Part shown: positions 35,800-47,240 of the stretch, piece by piece
Layout of the letters: the number at the start of each line of letters is the position of its first letter
Position numbering within the stretch: position 1 is the stretch's first letter
Origin: Ctenosaura bakeri
Taxonomy: Eukaryota > Chordata > Lepidosauria > Squamata > Iguanidae
DNA length: 64,000 nt
Assembly: GCA_948474755.1 (NCBI GenBank)
Contig: CAOLHI010000489.1
Span: 1-64,000 of the forward strand
Reading direction: 5' to 3'
Program-made: the position numbers and the translations under genes
The notes under the pieces: generated by a model
The model's input: the letters and a program-made list of their open reading frames with translations, nothing else
Database searches by the model: none
Told to the model about the DNA's origin: nothing

Positions 35800-36690
35800 T
35801 ATCCCGCCTCTTCCCATGGATCGAGGCGGCGAACAACAATAATACATTAATTACATTAAAAAACTTTAAAAAACATACACTATCCTCCCCACCCACCAAC
35901 CCACCTAAAACCAACCCCCTAAAACACACAACAATTAACAATGAACAACAACCAACTAACTATTAAAGAACAGCAGGACAGTTGGTGGGAGGTGGTGGAG
36001 TACTAGTCTGGGAAGGCCTGTTGGAAGAGAGCAGTCTTGACTGCTTTTTTAAAGCAGTCAAAACTGGTAATATGCTGGGTCTCTTCCGGCAGGCCATTCC
36101 ATAACTTGGGAGCCATAGAAGAGAAGGTCCTCTGGGTAACCACAGCCAACCTAGTTCTGACTGGCTGCAGTAAATTCCTCCCAGAGGACCTTAGTGTGCG
36201 GGGCGGATTATATGGGAAAAAGCGATCCCGCAGGTAGGCTGGCCCCAAGCCATAAAGGGCTTTAAAGGTAATAACCAACACCTTGTACTGTGCCCGGAAA
36301 CTAATAGGCAGCCAATGTAAAGACTTCAGAATTGGTGTTATGTGGTCAGTTTTAGGTCTACCAGTGACCAACCTGGCTGCCATATTCTGAACTAATTGAA
36401 GTTTCCGGACTAAGCACATGGGTAGCCCTATGTAGAGCGCATTGCAGAAGTCAAGCTGTGAAGTTACCAGCGCATACACCACTGTTTTTAGGTGTTCCAG
36501 CTCCAGAAAGGGGCGCAGCTGGTGTATCAGCCGAAGCTGATAACAGGCACTCTTGGCCGCCACATCTATTTGAGCTGTCATCTGAAGTGGCGAGTCCAGG
36601 AGCACCCCCAAGCTGCGGACACAGTCTTTCAGGGGAAGTGTGACCCCGTCTAGAACTGGTTGACAAACCTCCATGCCTGGGCTAGAATGA
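35799..36690 (-). mobile_element. L2-clade LINE, 5'-truncated, minus strand
   Basis: The 3' UTR side begins at 35799 (plus-strand CTATCCCGCCTCTTCCC, then CGAGGCGGCGAAC, the complement of the usual L2 end). Coding sequence covers 36003-36674 and breaks at about 36690. This is the least decayed LINE in the window. No target duplication was identified because the 3' side merges into the microsatellite. Confidence 0.9.
36003..36674 (-). pseudogene. L2 ORF2 C-terminal remnant, uninterrupted 223 codons
   Basis: The frame lies downstream of the reverse transcriptase palm. In order it shows VRSLGVLLDSPLQM near residue 18, SACYQLRLIHQLRPFL near 42, TSQLDFCNALYIGLP near 70, KLQLVQNMAARLVTG near 88, DHITPILKSLHWLPISFRAQ near 106, YKALxGLGPAYL-type sequence near 135, and MAPKLWNGLPEETQ near 190. 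This is the conserved C-terminal half of L2/CR1-group proteins. No catalytic FADD box or endonuclease is present, so it is not autonomous. The lack of stops over 223 codons suggests a comparatively recent insertion. The start codon is simply the first Met after truncation. Confidence 0.92.
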
Positions 36691-38063
36691 GACAGAAAGG
36701 GTTTTTTTAAAATGTACTAAATAAATAATCTGTTGTTTTATATTTAACTTCTGTAAATAAAGATTTGTTTACATTTTTATATACTTTTGGCCTCTGGAAT
36801 TGCTGTCTATCTGAGAAAATGGATTCAGACAAGGTGTCTGTGGTAGCAACTTTGAAAATATAGGGCTGATATCCACTCAGGATAGAAATTGCATCAGTCC
36901 TCATATGTACCTTGAGGGGCATATAGACAGCTCCCAAAATTGTTGTCACAGAGGTGAGCAACAGGGAAAGCTCTCATTCTAGGTAATTGCACTGAGCACT
37001 GTGGAAGTCTTCACATTTGGTGGTTTAAAAAGTAGAAACACTACATTTGAAAACAGTGGTGGGATTAGCTGAAAGGAATCCTCATAGCTGATGACACTGG
37101 CAGGATTGTCCAAGTGGAAAACCCCAACATTTGGTGACCACAGCAGGAGGATAAAGGGTGGAATGCTCATATAAAATGGGGAAACCCCCATGCCCCACTT
37201 CTCATCTTCCTTTTCAGCAGATACAGAAAGTAAGTGAAATTGGGACATCTACATGAATGTTAGCAGTTTCAGTTTACTGAAAGGAAAATTGGTTAAAATA
37301 GCAGCCATTGGGAAAGTCTAATGGCTGAAGTCTAATGTGGAAGAGGAGGAGGAGAGGGGAGAAGGAAATTCCAGGGAAACTTGTGGACACTTTTGCTTTC
37401 CGTATTGCTTTGCTTGTGGTTTTCCACTAAGTCTATTTAGGAATATTCAAATCTTATCCTATCCTCGCCTCTGCATTTTAAATTATTGCCCAAAGAACTT
37501 TGACAATCACCAGACCATGGCACATGTAGAAGTGTAAACTTGAAGACCATTACAGACTGTGAATTTTCCCACTTTATCAGTTAAAGAACTATCTCCATCA
37601 ACTGCTTGCTGTGAAAATCCAGTGGTCAATAATCTTACAATTTACCTAGCTTTTAAATGATTTAACATAGTTTCGGTGAGAAGTGGACAGTTACCAAGAA
37701 CACACAAACTACCCAAAGGATTTGAACTATGAGTTATTTGTGTGGGGGGAATCATAAGAAATTTGTCCACTTGGTCTAATTTGTGGCATGTCTCTGCCCT
37801 GGCACCCATTTTCAATAAGAAGATTCATTCCTACAAGATATGAACATATAGGATAGAAAAGTGCCTGAGTAGAGTACATTTTTCTATACAGGTTGACATT
37901 TTCCAAGGAATAAGAAAATGCATGTGTAGACAATAAGCTTTCAGTCCCCTCAGATTGTATCTCCAGATCTGCATGGGAATATTTTTTTAGCTAGCGTAAA
38001 ATTTTATTTGGGGAGAAGTTACATTTGAATGTACTGCTATTATGACAATAATATTCCATTGTA
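36691..38063. other. Unassigned AT-rich DNA
   Basis: No gene or repeat recognised; frames are short and featureless. Confidence 0.5.
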
Positions 38064-38305
38064 TGTGTGCGTGTGTGCGTGTGTGTGTATCAAGAAGTTG
38101 CCGGTCAACCCATGAATATCAGAGAGTTTTCTTAGGAAAGGAATACTAAGAGGTCCTTTTGCTAGTTTCTTCCTCTGAAATATAGCCTCCAGCACCTGGT
38201 ATTCATTGGTAGTCTCCCATACAAGTACTAACCAAGGTTGACCCTGTTTAGCTTCCAAGGTCAGACAGGATCTGATGCCTTTATGGTATTTAGACCCTCC
38301 AGTAC
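38064..38305 (-). mobile_element. 5S-rRNA-derived SINE, minus strand
   Basis: On the minus strand the head (38190-38300) preserves the 5S rRNA sequence well. The plus-strand complements CAGACAGGATCTGATGCC, GTTTAGCTTCCAAGGTCAG, CAAGTACTAACCAAGG and GCACCTGGTATTCATTGG correspond to successive 5S blocks, including internal control regions. The body and tail (38090-38180) contain GAGTTTTCTTAGGAAAGG, also seen in the copy at 9886. A (GT)n tract at 38064-38089 sits where the SINE tail ends. Confidence 0.88.
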
Positions 38306-40040
38306 TCAATAGCCAGGATTCTATTTGTGACATATGCTCATGTATCCTATGCTTACACAAGTGCTATGTGCTTTTAACTTCAGTATCTCCTTGTGGAATG
38401 TCTGCCCACCTCCTTTGGCAAAGTAGCTCTCACATGGCTCAGATGTTTAGAGGCCAGGGGCATGTGGAGAATGGCTCTTCAGTGGCCAGGGAAGATTAGA
38501 AATCCAGGATTATGACAATTGGTCTTTTCTCCCAGCTGTGAAAATGAAAATAAACCCTTTCCCGGGTACTAAACGGCCATGGGATACACACAGGTGCTAA
38601 GTTGCCTTGTGTGGTTGGGCCAGAGGAGAAGCTTCATAAGTGCACTCATAATATCTTTTGCTCCACAAGGATCCTATAGGAATTCACTTCATTAAGATAA
38701 AAATAAATAGTCAACTGAGGATGTATATCTGACAATTTTCTTGCAAAAGTCTCAGATCCGTAACTCCAGCCTGGTGTCTTCTGTAAGATAACTTTGAATT
38801 GCTTCCAATTGATTACTTCATGGATACAAGAAATGACTTCCCAAGCATCTTGTTGGCTGTGGTATCTTTCAGACATGATTCTTCAGAAGACTTGGGCGTA
38901 CGATCTGAGGTACCTGGTAATTGACTGTAAGATCTACATTTCCAATGGTACTGGGAAAGTAGTGAAGAGGTGCTGAAGAAACACACGTTTTGGGTGTCAG
39001 GTTGCAGCACCATATCTGCTGTAAACAGTGCAGCAAAGTTTGATCTGAGAAAGAGAAGGATTCTACTCTAGCTATTCCTGCTGTAATTGTGTGTGGCTTC
39101 CTATGACAGACAAGGTAAACAGCAGCTGTGTCAAGAATTCCTTACTAAATGTGAGTGAATAGCAAAAAAATACAGAAAAGGGACAGAAGATAAGGTAACT
39201 CACCTGCTTCTCTCAGCATGTTAAAGACACACAGATCTTAAGTTTAACCATCAAAATGGAAATCATAAGAAAAGCAGAGGTTGGTGAAAGAAAAAGTCAT
39301 CCCCAGATATATTTTGGAAGAAGCTTTCAAATAGTCTCTAGAAGTTTCAAAATATTTTTGTTTACCTAAATAAGGATTAACTGACCTGTTTGTTTCACTT
39401 CACATGTACATATTGTTAGTTTTGAATAAAAATATTCCTAAAACATGTTCAATTGCTCTCTCTCTCGCTCTCTATTTTTTGTGTGGTATAGGAACCCATC
39501 CTATGGGAACTCATCCTGGTTGTTTCTGCCTTTTGTACCAAATTTTCTGTTAAAGGAGTAATGCTCAGGAACAAATTTACTTAGTTAACTGAGGTATACC
39601 TGTAGGACAGGGTACAGGGTAGATTAAAAAATGCCTCCATCTGAAACTAGTTACTAATAGTAGGCAAAAATTCCTATCCATCCCAAAAAGAATCAGCTGA
39701 AACCTGTAAATCTCAAGCCAACATGGAGCTGAACCAAATTACAGAGAGGATTCCTACTATCTTGCTCAACCTTCAGACTTCAGTGTCGTTAAGCCAACCA
39801 TTATGCTGGAAATGACTTGTTTTTCTCCCCCCGCCCCAGGAGCGAACACCAGTACTGTTACTGTGGGTTTAGGTTGCAGGAGGGTTGTAGATCCCTAGTT
39901 GCCTATTTGTTACTATATGCAATGGTCATTACTGGTGTGAGGTATCAGGCTTGACAATATCAAGCTCGGTATAGTGTTATACCTGATAATATTCGACAGT
40001 AGACAAGAAATGTGTGTGTGATCACCCAAAACACACTTGG
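38306..40040. other. Unassigned AT-rich DNA
   Basis: No gene or repeat recognised. A short TC-rich run lies at 39458-39472. Confidence 0.5.
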
Positions 40041-40250
40041 GGCCCTTTTGCACTGCTACTAACCACTATTGTTCCATCCGATGGAATCATGGGACTTGTA
40101 GTTGAGGGGAAGGTGTTTAGAATTCCCAGTCAAAGAGCTCTAGTGCCTCATCAAACTAGAAACCAAAAGATTCCTTCCATAGGATGCAGCCATGGCAATT
40201 AAAGTAGAATTACAGTATTATAATTATATAGCGTAACTTGAAAAGACCCT
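40041..40250. mobile_element. Short GGCC-TIR MITE (diverged)
   Basis: Terminus GGCCCTTTTGCACTGCTAC; interior ATCATGGGACTTGTAGTTG and CAAAGAGCTCTAGTGCC; distal half CCATAGGATGCAGCC then CAATTAAAGTAGAATTACAG; terminus AAAAGACCC. Flanking TGG lies at 40038-40040 and 40251-40253, a possible 3-bp duplication. It is the oldest-looking full copy of the short family. Confidence 0.65.
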
Positions 40251-40253
40251 TGG

Positions 40254-40755
40254 TCTTTTATTCCCTTCTCTTCTTTGTTTCTTCTTCCTTAACCATAGCT
40301 TGCCTCAGGATAATGCTTGCCCCAGATAAGATATATCAATTATGCTTGCAAAAAACCTTATGGCTGCTACAGGCCTACCATCTATTTTCTGTCATTATGG
40401 GTGATACAGACCTTGCCAAAAAATCACATTTTGTATTGTTAACCACACATGGTCAGAATTTTCATCCTGGCTCATTGATGATAGCTGGATGACTTGTTTA
40501 TAGCCATAACTCCTGATGTGCTAGATCATACAGAGTTATTTTACTCAGCACAGTTTGTATCAAAACCATAACGAATGGTGAAACACAATATTATTCTATC
40601 AAATAAGTTAACAACTGTGTAAGTATTGATAACCTGAGATTTTAGCCAAGGGATATAAAAAAACTCAGGTATCCAGCCTTTCTGGATAGGTTAGGATGCA
40701 AAGCAGCTTATTTCATATTAAAATAGCTAATAAAACACTATTAATTTTGAATATA
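40254..40755. other. Unassigned AT-rich DNA
   Basis: Nothing recognised apart from chance frames. Confidence 0.5.
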
Positions 40756-41176
40756 CAGTCCTCCCTCCACATTTATGGGGTTGACCTTCATGAATTTGAT
40801 TATTTGTGAGGTGCCTACTTGGCTTCCCCCATTCTCCTCAACTTTTTCTTGCCTTTTGCTTTGGTGTGCATGTCTTCCTTCTCCACAGCTGGGCAAAAGA
40901 TAAGTGAATGGGAGAGGGAGATCCACTTTTGGAGATGGAAGGTGCGCACAAGACTTTCCCCTGCATTCTCCCCCTCCTATTTCATTGCCTTTTGCCCACG
41001 CATGAGAAAAGAAGACAGAATGCCTGGACAAAAGGCAAAGGAATGGGAGAGAGGAATCCCAGAAGGGACTGAGAGGGGGAGTGTTTATTTGGGTGAGTAG
41101 AAGTTGTTTGCATTTTTTTTAACTTTTATGAGGATTCTGTGCCCCAGACCTTTACAAAAATGGAGGGGCCACTGTA
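40754..41176. mobile_element. Tc1/mariner (Tigger-like) MITE
   Basis: The element is 40756-41174 with TA on both sides (40754-40755, 41175-41176). Termini CAGTCCTCCCTCCACATTTA and AATGGAGGGGCCACTG. It shares TTGACCTTCATGAATTTGAT and the 3' block TTTTATGAGGATTCTGTGCC with 28721-29584. It carries two hairpin units (CTTGCCTTTTGC and GGACAAAAGGCAAAGG) against four in that copy. Non-coding. Confidence 0.75.
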
Positions 41177-41280
41177 AAAGTGCCATGAGTCCAAGTTTTG
41201 GAGAAAAGGTGGAAAAAGTGGGATACAACTAAAGATTATAAAAATGATAGTGATGATGGTGGTGATGGTGATGACAATAA

Positions 41281-42300
41281 CAATATATTTTATTATTTAT
41301 TTATTTGCCATCTTTCTCCCAAAGTGGGACCAAAGGAAGCTCATAAAAGAAATCAATTAAAACCACATAGAGGTGGGGGGATAGGTTGCATAGGTTTACA
41401 AAGCATTGTTGTTAAAAAAAATTCCTTGTAATGATATTGTAATATAACATATATCAATGTATATTAAGTGTGTAATTCATAATAAAGTGGGGAGGGAAGG
41501 GAAAAAAAGGAAAATAAAACACCATTTTTACTTATTTAAAAAAAAAGTTAAAACCCCACAATTAAAAAAATTGAAATCATCACATAAAAATATTTAAAAG
41601 GCATACAAGGATACACACATCAATATGCCTCCTTCTGAGTGATTACATATTAAATACGCCTCCCTGTGAGTGATCACATATTAACATCCTACTTAAATGG
41701 AAAGGTCTTTGCTTGCTGGTGAAAGGAATGAAGGGTGGAGGCCAACCTAGCTTTCTGTGGAGAGAAATTCCAGAAGGTAGGAGCTGCCACTGAGAAGGCT
41801 CTCTCTCATATCTTCACCAAGCAAGCCTGTGACAGTGGCAGGATTCGGTAGATCTTCAGATTCTGGCAGGTTCACTTAGGAAATATGGTCTTTCAGATAG
41901 TCTGAACCTAAGGCCATATGGGACTTATAGGTCATTACTAGCACTTTAAATTGTGCCCAGAAATAAACTGGTACGCAGTGAAGTTGTTTTAACAAGAGAG
42001 TTATGTGCTGCCTGTAACTGCAATTGTGTAGGGACAGGGGGGTGATGGCGGAGGTTCGCCCTGGGCGGCAATTTGGAGGGGGACATCCCAGCTCATAGCC
42101 ATGCCCCTGTGCACCATAGCCCTACCCCCTCACACTGTGTCACACCCCCATGCACCATAGCCCCCCCCCACATACTGTGGCCATGCCCCACACACTGTAG
42201 CCCAACCCTACACAATGGCCCCACTCCCACCTGCCCCCCTCTACACACTCCAAGCTCCACCACTGTGTAACTGGCTCCAGTCAGTCAAATTAGACATTAA
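41281..42300 (-). mobile_element. L2-clade LINE, minus strand, split by a MITE
   Basis: The 3' end on plus is TTTATTTATTTGCCATC then TTTCTCCCAAAGTGGGACC. From 41700 to 42020 it is antisense coding-region sequence, for example AAATTGTGCCCAGAAATAAA and GGGACTTATAGGTCATTAC. The text resumes after the MITE at 42274 with GCTCCAGTCAGTCAAATTAG. The middle (41400-41690) is AT-rich and poorly conserved. No open frame survives. Confidence 0.75.
42013..42273 (+). mobile_element. hAT-like MITE with perfect 8-bp target duplication
   Basis: The element is 42021-42265. Flanks TGTAACTG (42013-42020 and 42266-42273) are identical, the 8-bp signature of hAT insertion. Termini CAATTGTGTAGGGACAG and AAGCTCCACCACTG are aged versions of the CAGTGGCGTA ends of the copy at 15426. 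The interior is C-rich with about six irregular units of ~20 bp around ATGCCCCACACACTGTAGCC. The 65-codon Pro/His-rich frame inside is a by-product of this repeat. Confidence 0.82.
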
Positions 42301-42302
42301 CT

Positions 42303-42486
42303 TAAAGCCATTTCTGCACTAGACTTGTAGTGCTATTATTTCACTTTCTGTATCCTATGGAATCCTGGGGCTTGCAGTTTAGGGAGGGGTCTTTGAGGTT
42401 CCTCCCTAAACTGCAAACTCCAGGATTCCATAGGATGTTGAAAGTGGAATAATAGCATTATAAAAGTCTAGTAAGAAATGGCGTTA
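42303..42486. mobile_element. Short GGCC-TIR MITE (~178 bp, foldback)
   Basis: The element spans about 42306-42483. Termini AGCCATTTCTGCACTAGACT and AGTCTAGTAAGAAATGGCG. The arms form a near-palindrome: TGGAATCCTGGGGCTTGCAG on the left and CTGCAAACTCCAGGATTCC on the right. Flanks TAA and TTA suggest the usual 3-bp AT-rich target but do not match exactly. Confidence 0.82.
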
Positions 42487-44340
42487 AATTAATCATTTGA
42501 ACATGTAAACATCAATTTAATAAATGCATGAAAAGTTTGTAGGTTCAGCCTGTCCATTTAAATCAGTTAGTTACTAAAAGCCTCCTTGAATATGAAGGAC
42601 AACAGGGACAGTTTGATAAAATCACATATTTATATATTTATTCAACTTTTTATTTTAGTGTTTGCTTTCAGACTTTCTGCTTCTTCTCCTACATTGTCAG
42701 ATGTTTGTGAGTCGACTTTGGAAGATCATATCACATTTCTACCAGCTGAGATTCTAAGATGATATGTGCTTGTATGCATATGAGTGTTTGCAAGCATTTT
42801 TACTTTAGAAAAGCAAATTTGGGTATCTGTATTTATGCAGTCATTTTATCCTAGAGAAAGCTTTCCCTTGAATGTCTGTCAATCTGCATTTGCAAGTGCA
42901 ATCTCTGTGCTTGATCAGTGTTACAACAGTGGGTGATCCAACTGCTCCTGAATTGAATTTACATTTTGGGGGCTACTGGAGGTGGGAAATAAGAGAATTT
43001 TCAATTACTTTGAAAACAGAGCAGGAAAATAAGATTTCAAATCCTCTCAGTATCAGTTTATAGATGATAAGTAAAAATGAAACCTGGTGCTTTCTGGAGT
43101 CTGCCAGTCATACCGCTATGTTCATAACCAGATGCTTGTCTTTTTTCTTCTATCACACATTACTTGACTACACAACAAAGACAGCACAGCAAAGAAGACC
43201 ACAGATAGGCAGCCCAGCCACTAGTACAGATGGTTGTAGATAATTTTAGAGCAACCTCTGCTAATCCAATCCCAACTTTGGATGTGTTATTTATCAACTT
43301 CAAAAGACCACATGGTTTTAGATGTTTTGCAATTGTATTCTCAGCATGCTCTAACAAGTTGTGACTAATTTTCAAACTACACCTGTGTAACTGAATAAGA
43401 AAAGAAAACTTGTTACTTTTCTTCATACCACCCAAAGATAAGCAGTGTAACCTTTTGACAATTTGGGAATTATCCCCAGGATAATATCAGTGAAAGACAG
43501 CTCTTTGGGGGTAAAAAAACAAAAAACTTAAGAGCTTCACTAAGTGAGAAAGAGTTCTGGATGTCCAAAAACAAGGAAGTCTTATGTAAGGGTTTTTACT
43601 GTACCTTCCATCCAGTCTTTCTAACCAAATTTGGCAATAATTATCCAGTCCCAACTACAAAACCTAGATTATCTAAGGCTGGAGTGAAACTCCCCCAGCG
43701 GTAGCACAATTGCAACAGTGCTTTTTAGGAAAAAAGTACAGCAAGAAGGAATAATTTGGGAAAATGCTAAAAAATGGAGTTGAGGGTTGTGGGGACATAC
43801 ATATATTGTATAACTATAGGAAAGACTGATGCAAAAAGAGGATGCATATATAAATTTAGCAATGCCAGTGGTACATCTATGCCAAATTTTGGTATCAGGA
43901 TATACATGGCCTTCAGTGAATTCAGAAGGTGGCCTTGTTCCCTAGAGCTACCAAAGACCTGTGAGTTTTGCTGGATCATTTAATTCTATTATTTAATATG
44001 GGTATGGCATCCTGTATAAGTCATTGTTGTAGAAGTCAGAATTTTCTGCTGACCTAGTGCAATAATGGAACTCCCTCTAACACAAAACTTTTAACTGCTG
44101 CAGCCTCCTCTCTCCATGCCAATCTTCTGAACAGTAAAGAATGGTGGAATGGCAGAAAAGCATCCAGCTATATTCTTACAGCTGGAACACAGCATTGACA
44201 TCATCCTTCAAAACCTCTGGAAAACCTATGAGAGATTCTGCGTATGAATATAGTTGGACACATCCATTGTCTTCCCTCCACCAGCCAGTAAACTGGTGGG
44301 GAGGGGGGACTTCAAAAGCTAAAGGGGGGGTTGAGACAAA
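42487..44340. other. Unassigned AT-rich DNA
   Basis: No gene or repeat recognised. Frames near 43160-43435 and 43767-43983 lack recognisable motifs. Confidence 0.5.
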
Positions 44341-44539
44341 GGCCATTTTCGCACTACATTGTTACAGTGCTGTTGTTCCACTTTCACTATCCCGCGGAAT
44401 TCTGGGGTTTGTAGTTTACTGAGGCCAGAGTTCTCTGGCTGAAAATTCTAACATCCCTCCCTAAACTGCAAACCCCAGGATTCCAGAGGGTGTTGAAAGT
44501 GAAATAATAGCACTATAACAGTGTAATACAGAAATGGCC
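44341..44539. mobile_element. Short GGCC-TIR MITE (~199 bp, foldback)
   Basis: Termini GGCCATTTTCGCACTACA and TAATACAGAAATGGCC. The foldback arms contain GGAATTCTGGGGTTTGTAG and CTGCAAACCCCAGGATTCC. This is a typical copy of the family at 42306 and 57161. Flanks AAA and TGA do not form a duplication. Confidence 0.88.
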
Positions 44540-45160
44540 TGAGAGTGGAAATGTTTCATAGTTTTGCCTGCACAGAACTTTGAAATGTGTCTCCCAGTTC
44601 TCAGCCTGGATTTCATACAAATTAGTGCAACTACTCTGAGTACAACTAAGTCTGATTCCAGGGTACTGCTTAACTCCTATGTGTTAACCAAAGTCCTCAG
44701 TAATGGGACCAACAACTTGAATACACACTTGATCTTCCAGACTTAATTGACTTTTCTTCCTTTTATAGTTGCTGAAGTTCTGACATCAGTATCACCATGC
44801 CTTCAGCTGCTTTCCACAGCCAGCTCTTTACTGACCTATCTTTGTGACTAGGAGGAGTTGGTAGGGTAGCCATGTGTCCTGCTTTACAAAGGGCAGCCCT
44901 TTGTTCAAAGAGTGGTCTATTTGACTGTCTTCTGTCTGTATGTCCAGTCTTAAAATGAAGAATAATGAAAAGGAAAGGTTTTTAAAGTTGTTCATTAACA
45001 GTTAACACCTGAACAGTAGTAGACTGAGCAAGCAGACAGACTTCCTGGTTACAAAATCCTCCATATGTCTTGCTACTTAAATGATGGCAATGATTTCTAA
45101 ATTTGCACTTAAAAATATAAATTAGCACATAGAAGTTTTATGCCATTATGGTTCATTTTT
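44540..45160. other. Unassigned DNA
   Basis: No gene or repeat recognised. Confidence 0.5.
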
Positions 45161-45177
45161 GTTCTCTCTCTCTCTCT

Positions 45178-45208
<31 letters not shown>
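45161..45208. repeat. (TC)n(AC)n compound microsatellite
   Basis: About nine TC units followed by about fourteen AC units with CCTC at the junction. Confidence 0.95.
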
Positions 45209-45211
<3 letters not shown>

Positions 45212-45310
45212 CTTATATATTAGCTATACCTCTTTTACATTAGATATAGCTTTTTGGGGGTGGTGCATAATTAATCACCCTAACTGGACGGATAGTGGTT
45301 GTCTTTTAAC

Positions 45311-45735
45311 TAAGGCCATTTCCACACGGGGTATTTGAAACGGTGCAGTCCGTCCTCCAGGGAGGACGTCTGCACCTGGGAGAGGACTGGGTATGGACTA
45401 TTTAATGTAGATCCGCACCTCAGTCCGCTCCCGAACAACCCCAAGTGGTCGTCCAGCATGCTTGTGAAAAACCTGTTTCGGTTTTTCAAAAGCACGGAGC
45501 GTGCCAGTGCAAGCCTGCTCCCTTGTGCAGATTTGCAGGCTTGCACCAATGTGAGCCTGCGATCTGCCGGGGGCGGGCTTTAGGCTGGCAAGCTTCAGCG
45601 GTTGGTCAAGACCGGAGCAGTGCAGAGTGATGAGCACGCACTGCTCCGGAGCAGCCTGGACCAGACAGGGGATCCATAAGACCCAGTAAGTAGTGGCACA
45701 GGGTGATTCCTTCACCCCGTGTGGAAATGGCCTAA
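45311..45735 (-). mobile_element. GGCC-TIR MITE, long type, reverse orientation
   Basis: The element is 45314-45732 with a perfect TAA duplication (45311-45313 and 45733-45735). Termini GGCCATTTCCACACGGGG and CCCCGTGTGGAAATGGCC are perfect complements over 18 bases. Relative to the copies at 10486 and 30827 the interior is reversed (TCCAGGGAGGACGTCTGCAC near its left end). The clean termini make it one of the youngest copies here. Confidence 0.92.
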
Positions 45736-46470
45736 ATGGCCTAAATGCTTCCCAGCTTACGAGGAGCAGAGTTTGCAGACTGGGGTTGCGGAGCTGCTAC
45801 TGAGTGAGCAGCACTATTTTCCTGGGGTCAGGAATTGCCCTCTTCTCAGAAGTCTGCTCTCTCTTCTGTAGGCTCTGAGAATTACCAGGCAAATGGATTA
45901 AGCTACCTGGTTGGTGGGTGAAAACTGAGGGAAATAACAGTAAGTTTTCCTTCAGGTCCAGCGCTGTGGTATAAAACTCTGCTCCCCAGTACTTCAGCCT
46001 CAGTTTGGCTCAGAGCTTTATCCTGGCCACCTGCATGGGGCTGGACTCAGTATACATGCACTTTCTATCACAAATTGGGTAGTCTGGCATGGGATCCTGA
46101 TCCAAGATGGTGGTATAGTAGGTTGAGAGGCCCAGCAAAATAGCTGGGGGACTTTGGGGGTGTGTGGTTGCCAGGGATTTGCCCAGCTCAGGAGGGTGTT
46201 AAATTGATTGCATCCTCAAGTGACAGGGGAAGCCACATAGTGGTGTCACTCATGTATAATCCCATACCTGTTACTCTAAGTGCTGTGTCATCAACCAACA
46301 GACAGATTGGCCAATGGCTGGATCTGGTCCCATGACAGTACCAACCACATGTGTGGCTTTAATCAATACAATTATGGCCTTATTTTCTTTAGTAGTTGTG
46401 TCCTGTTGCATTTCTTGGGAACCAGAGGAACAGCAATTTCCCTGTGGATCCTGAAAGGATCACACATGAC
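45736..46470. other. Unassigned segment
   Basis: Moderate-GC sequence between two MITEs. A TATAAAACTCTGCTCC motif at about 45971 could be an LTR promoter, but I found no matching termini or polyadenylation signal. A TGGCCTAAA word is repeated once at 45729-45745, at the MITE edge. Confidence 0.4.
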
Positions 46471-46895
46471 TTAGGCCCTTTCTGCACCTTACCTTTGTCC
46501 AGCGCCGGGGCACAGGGATCACACAAGCAGCATGTGAGAGGCTCTGGCGTCCCCGCTGCTTCGGCTCCACAGGAGCCTCCAGCTGGCAGGCAACATGAGG
46601 GCTCTGCCTCTTCCTTCCACAGCACAGCTGGGTATTTTCCCAGGCTGTGCAGGGGGAGGAAGCACGAGGGCCATGGCTCCAGAGCTCTGCATGCAAAGTA
46701 AGTGCATGTGGGTCCCTGGAGCAATGTGTGGTCGTGCACCATTTTTGGCAACAAGCGGAAAATGAAATAGTGCACAATCGGTGCCTGCTGGGCCTGGCAG
46801 CGTCGTGTGATTGCAAGGACGTCATCTGAAACACCCCTTGCAATTGCACGACACTCTAGAGGCCCTTTCGCATGGCAACTGCGAAAAGGGCCTTT
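46471..46895. mobile_element. GGCC-TIR MITE, long type
   Basis: The element is 46474-46892, flanked by TTA and TTT. Left terminus GGCCCTTTCTGCACC. The right end GCGAAAAGGGCC is preceded by another GGCCCTTTCGCA, so the last 30 bases alone can form a small hairpin. Interior blocks such as CTTCCTTCCACAGCACAGC are shared, in either orientation, with 14063, 27454 and 48072. Overlapping frames on both strands reflect high GC only. Confidence 0.75.
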
Positions 46896-47240
46896 GTCAT
46901 TTGCAGGTATTATCTAAAGTATGGAAGATGAGGATTACATCCTCCTTTTTTCTGTTACTGACATTACAGTTGCAATCAGTTTGTTTGATTGGGGCAGGGG
47001 TGAGCAACTGTGTTGAAGGAAAGGGATGATTCTTCACAGTCTCTCATGGAATGTTGACTGGAAATAATGTTTCATCACTTCTTGTTGCCATTTTGAGGGG
47101 AACTTTAATGAAAACAGAGGTATATGGAAATAGTAAGGGGCTATGTGTGGTTGGGAGTTGTTAGGATATCATGCATGTTTTTTGTGTATATGGACAGGCT
47201 TTCTTTATGGCTTTAAATTGAAAATTGTCCCCAAATCTTT
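46896..47240. other. Unassigned DNA
   Basis: No gene or repeat recognised. Confidence 0.45.

Noticed and set aside
35702..35941. Minus-strand frame with a poly-isoleucine run
   Set aside because: It is the translation of the (AAT)n(ATT)n microsatellite.
42073..42270. Pro/His/Thr-rich 65-codon frame
   Set aside because: It is the C-rich minisatellite of a hAT-like MITE and ends just outside the element.
46389..46849. Frames of 128, 129 and 101 codons on both strands
   Set aside because: They are contained in or straddle a MITE, have no domain, and are open on both strands because of GC content.
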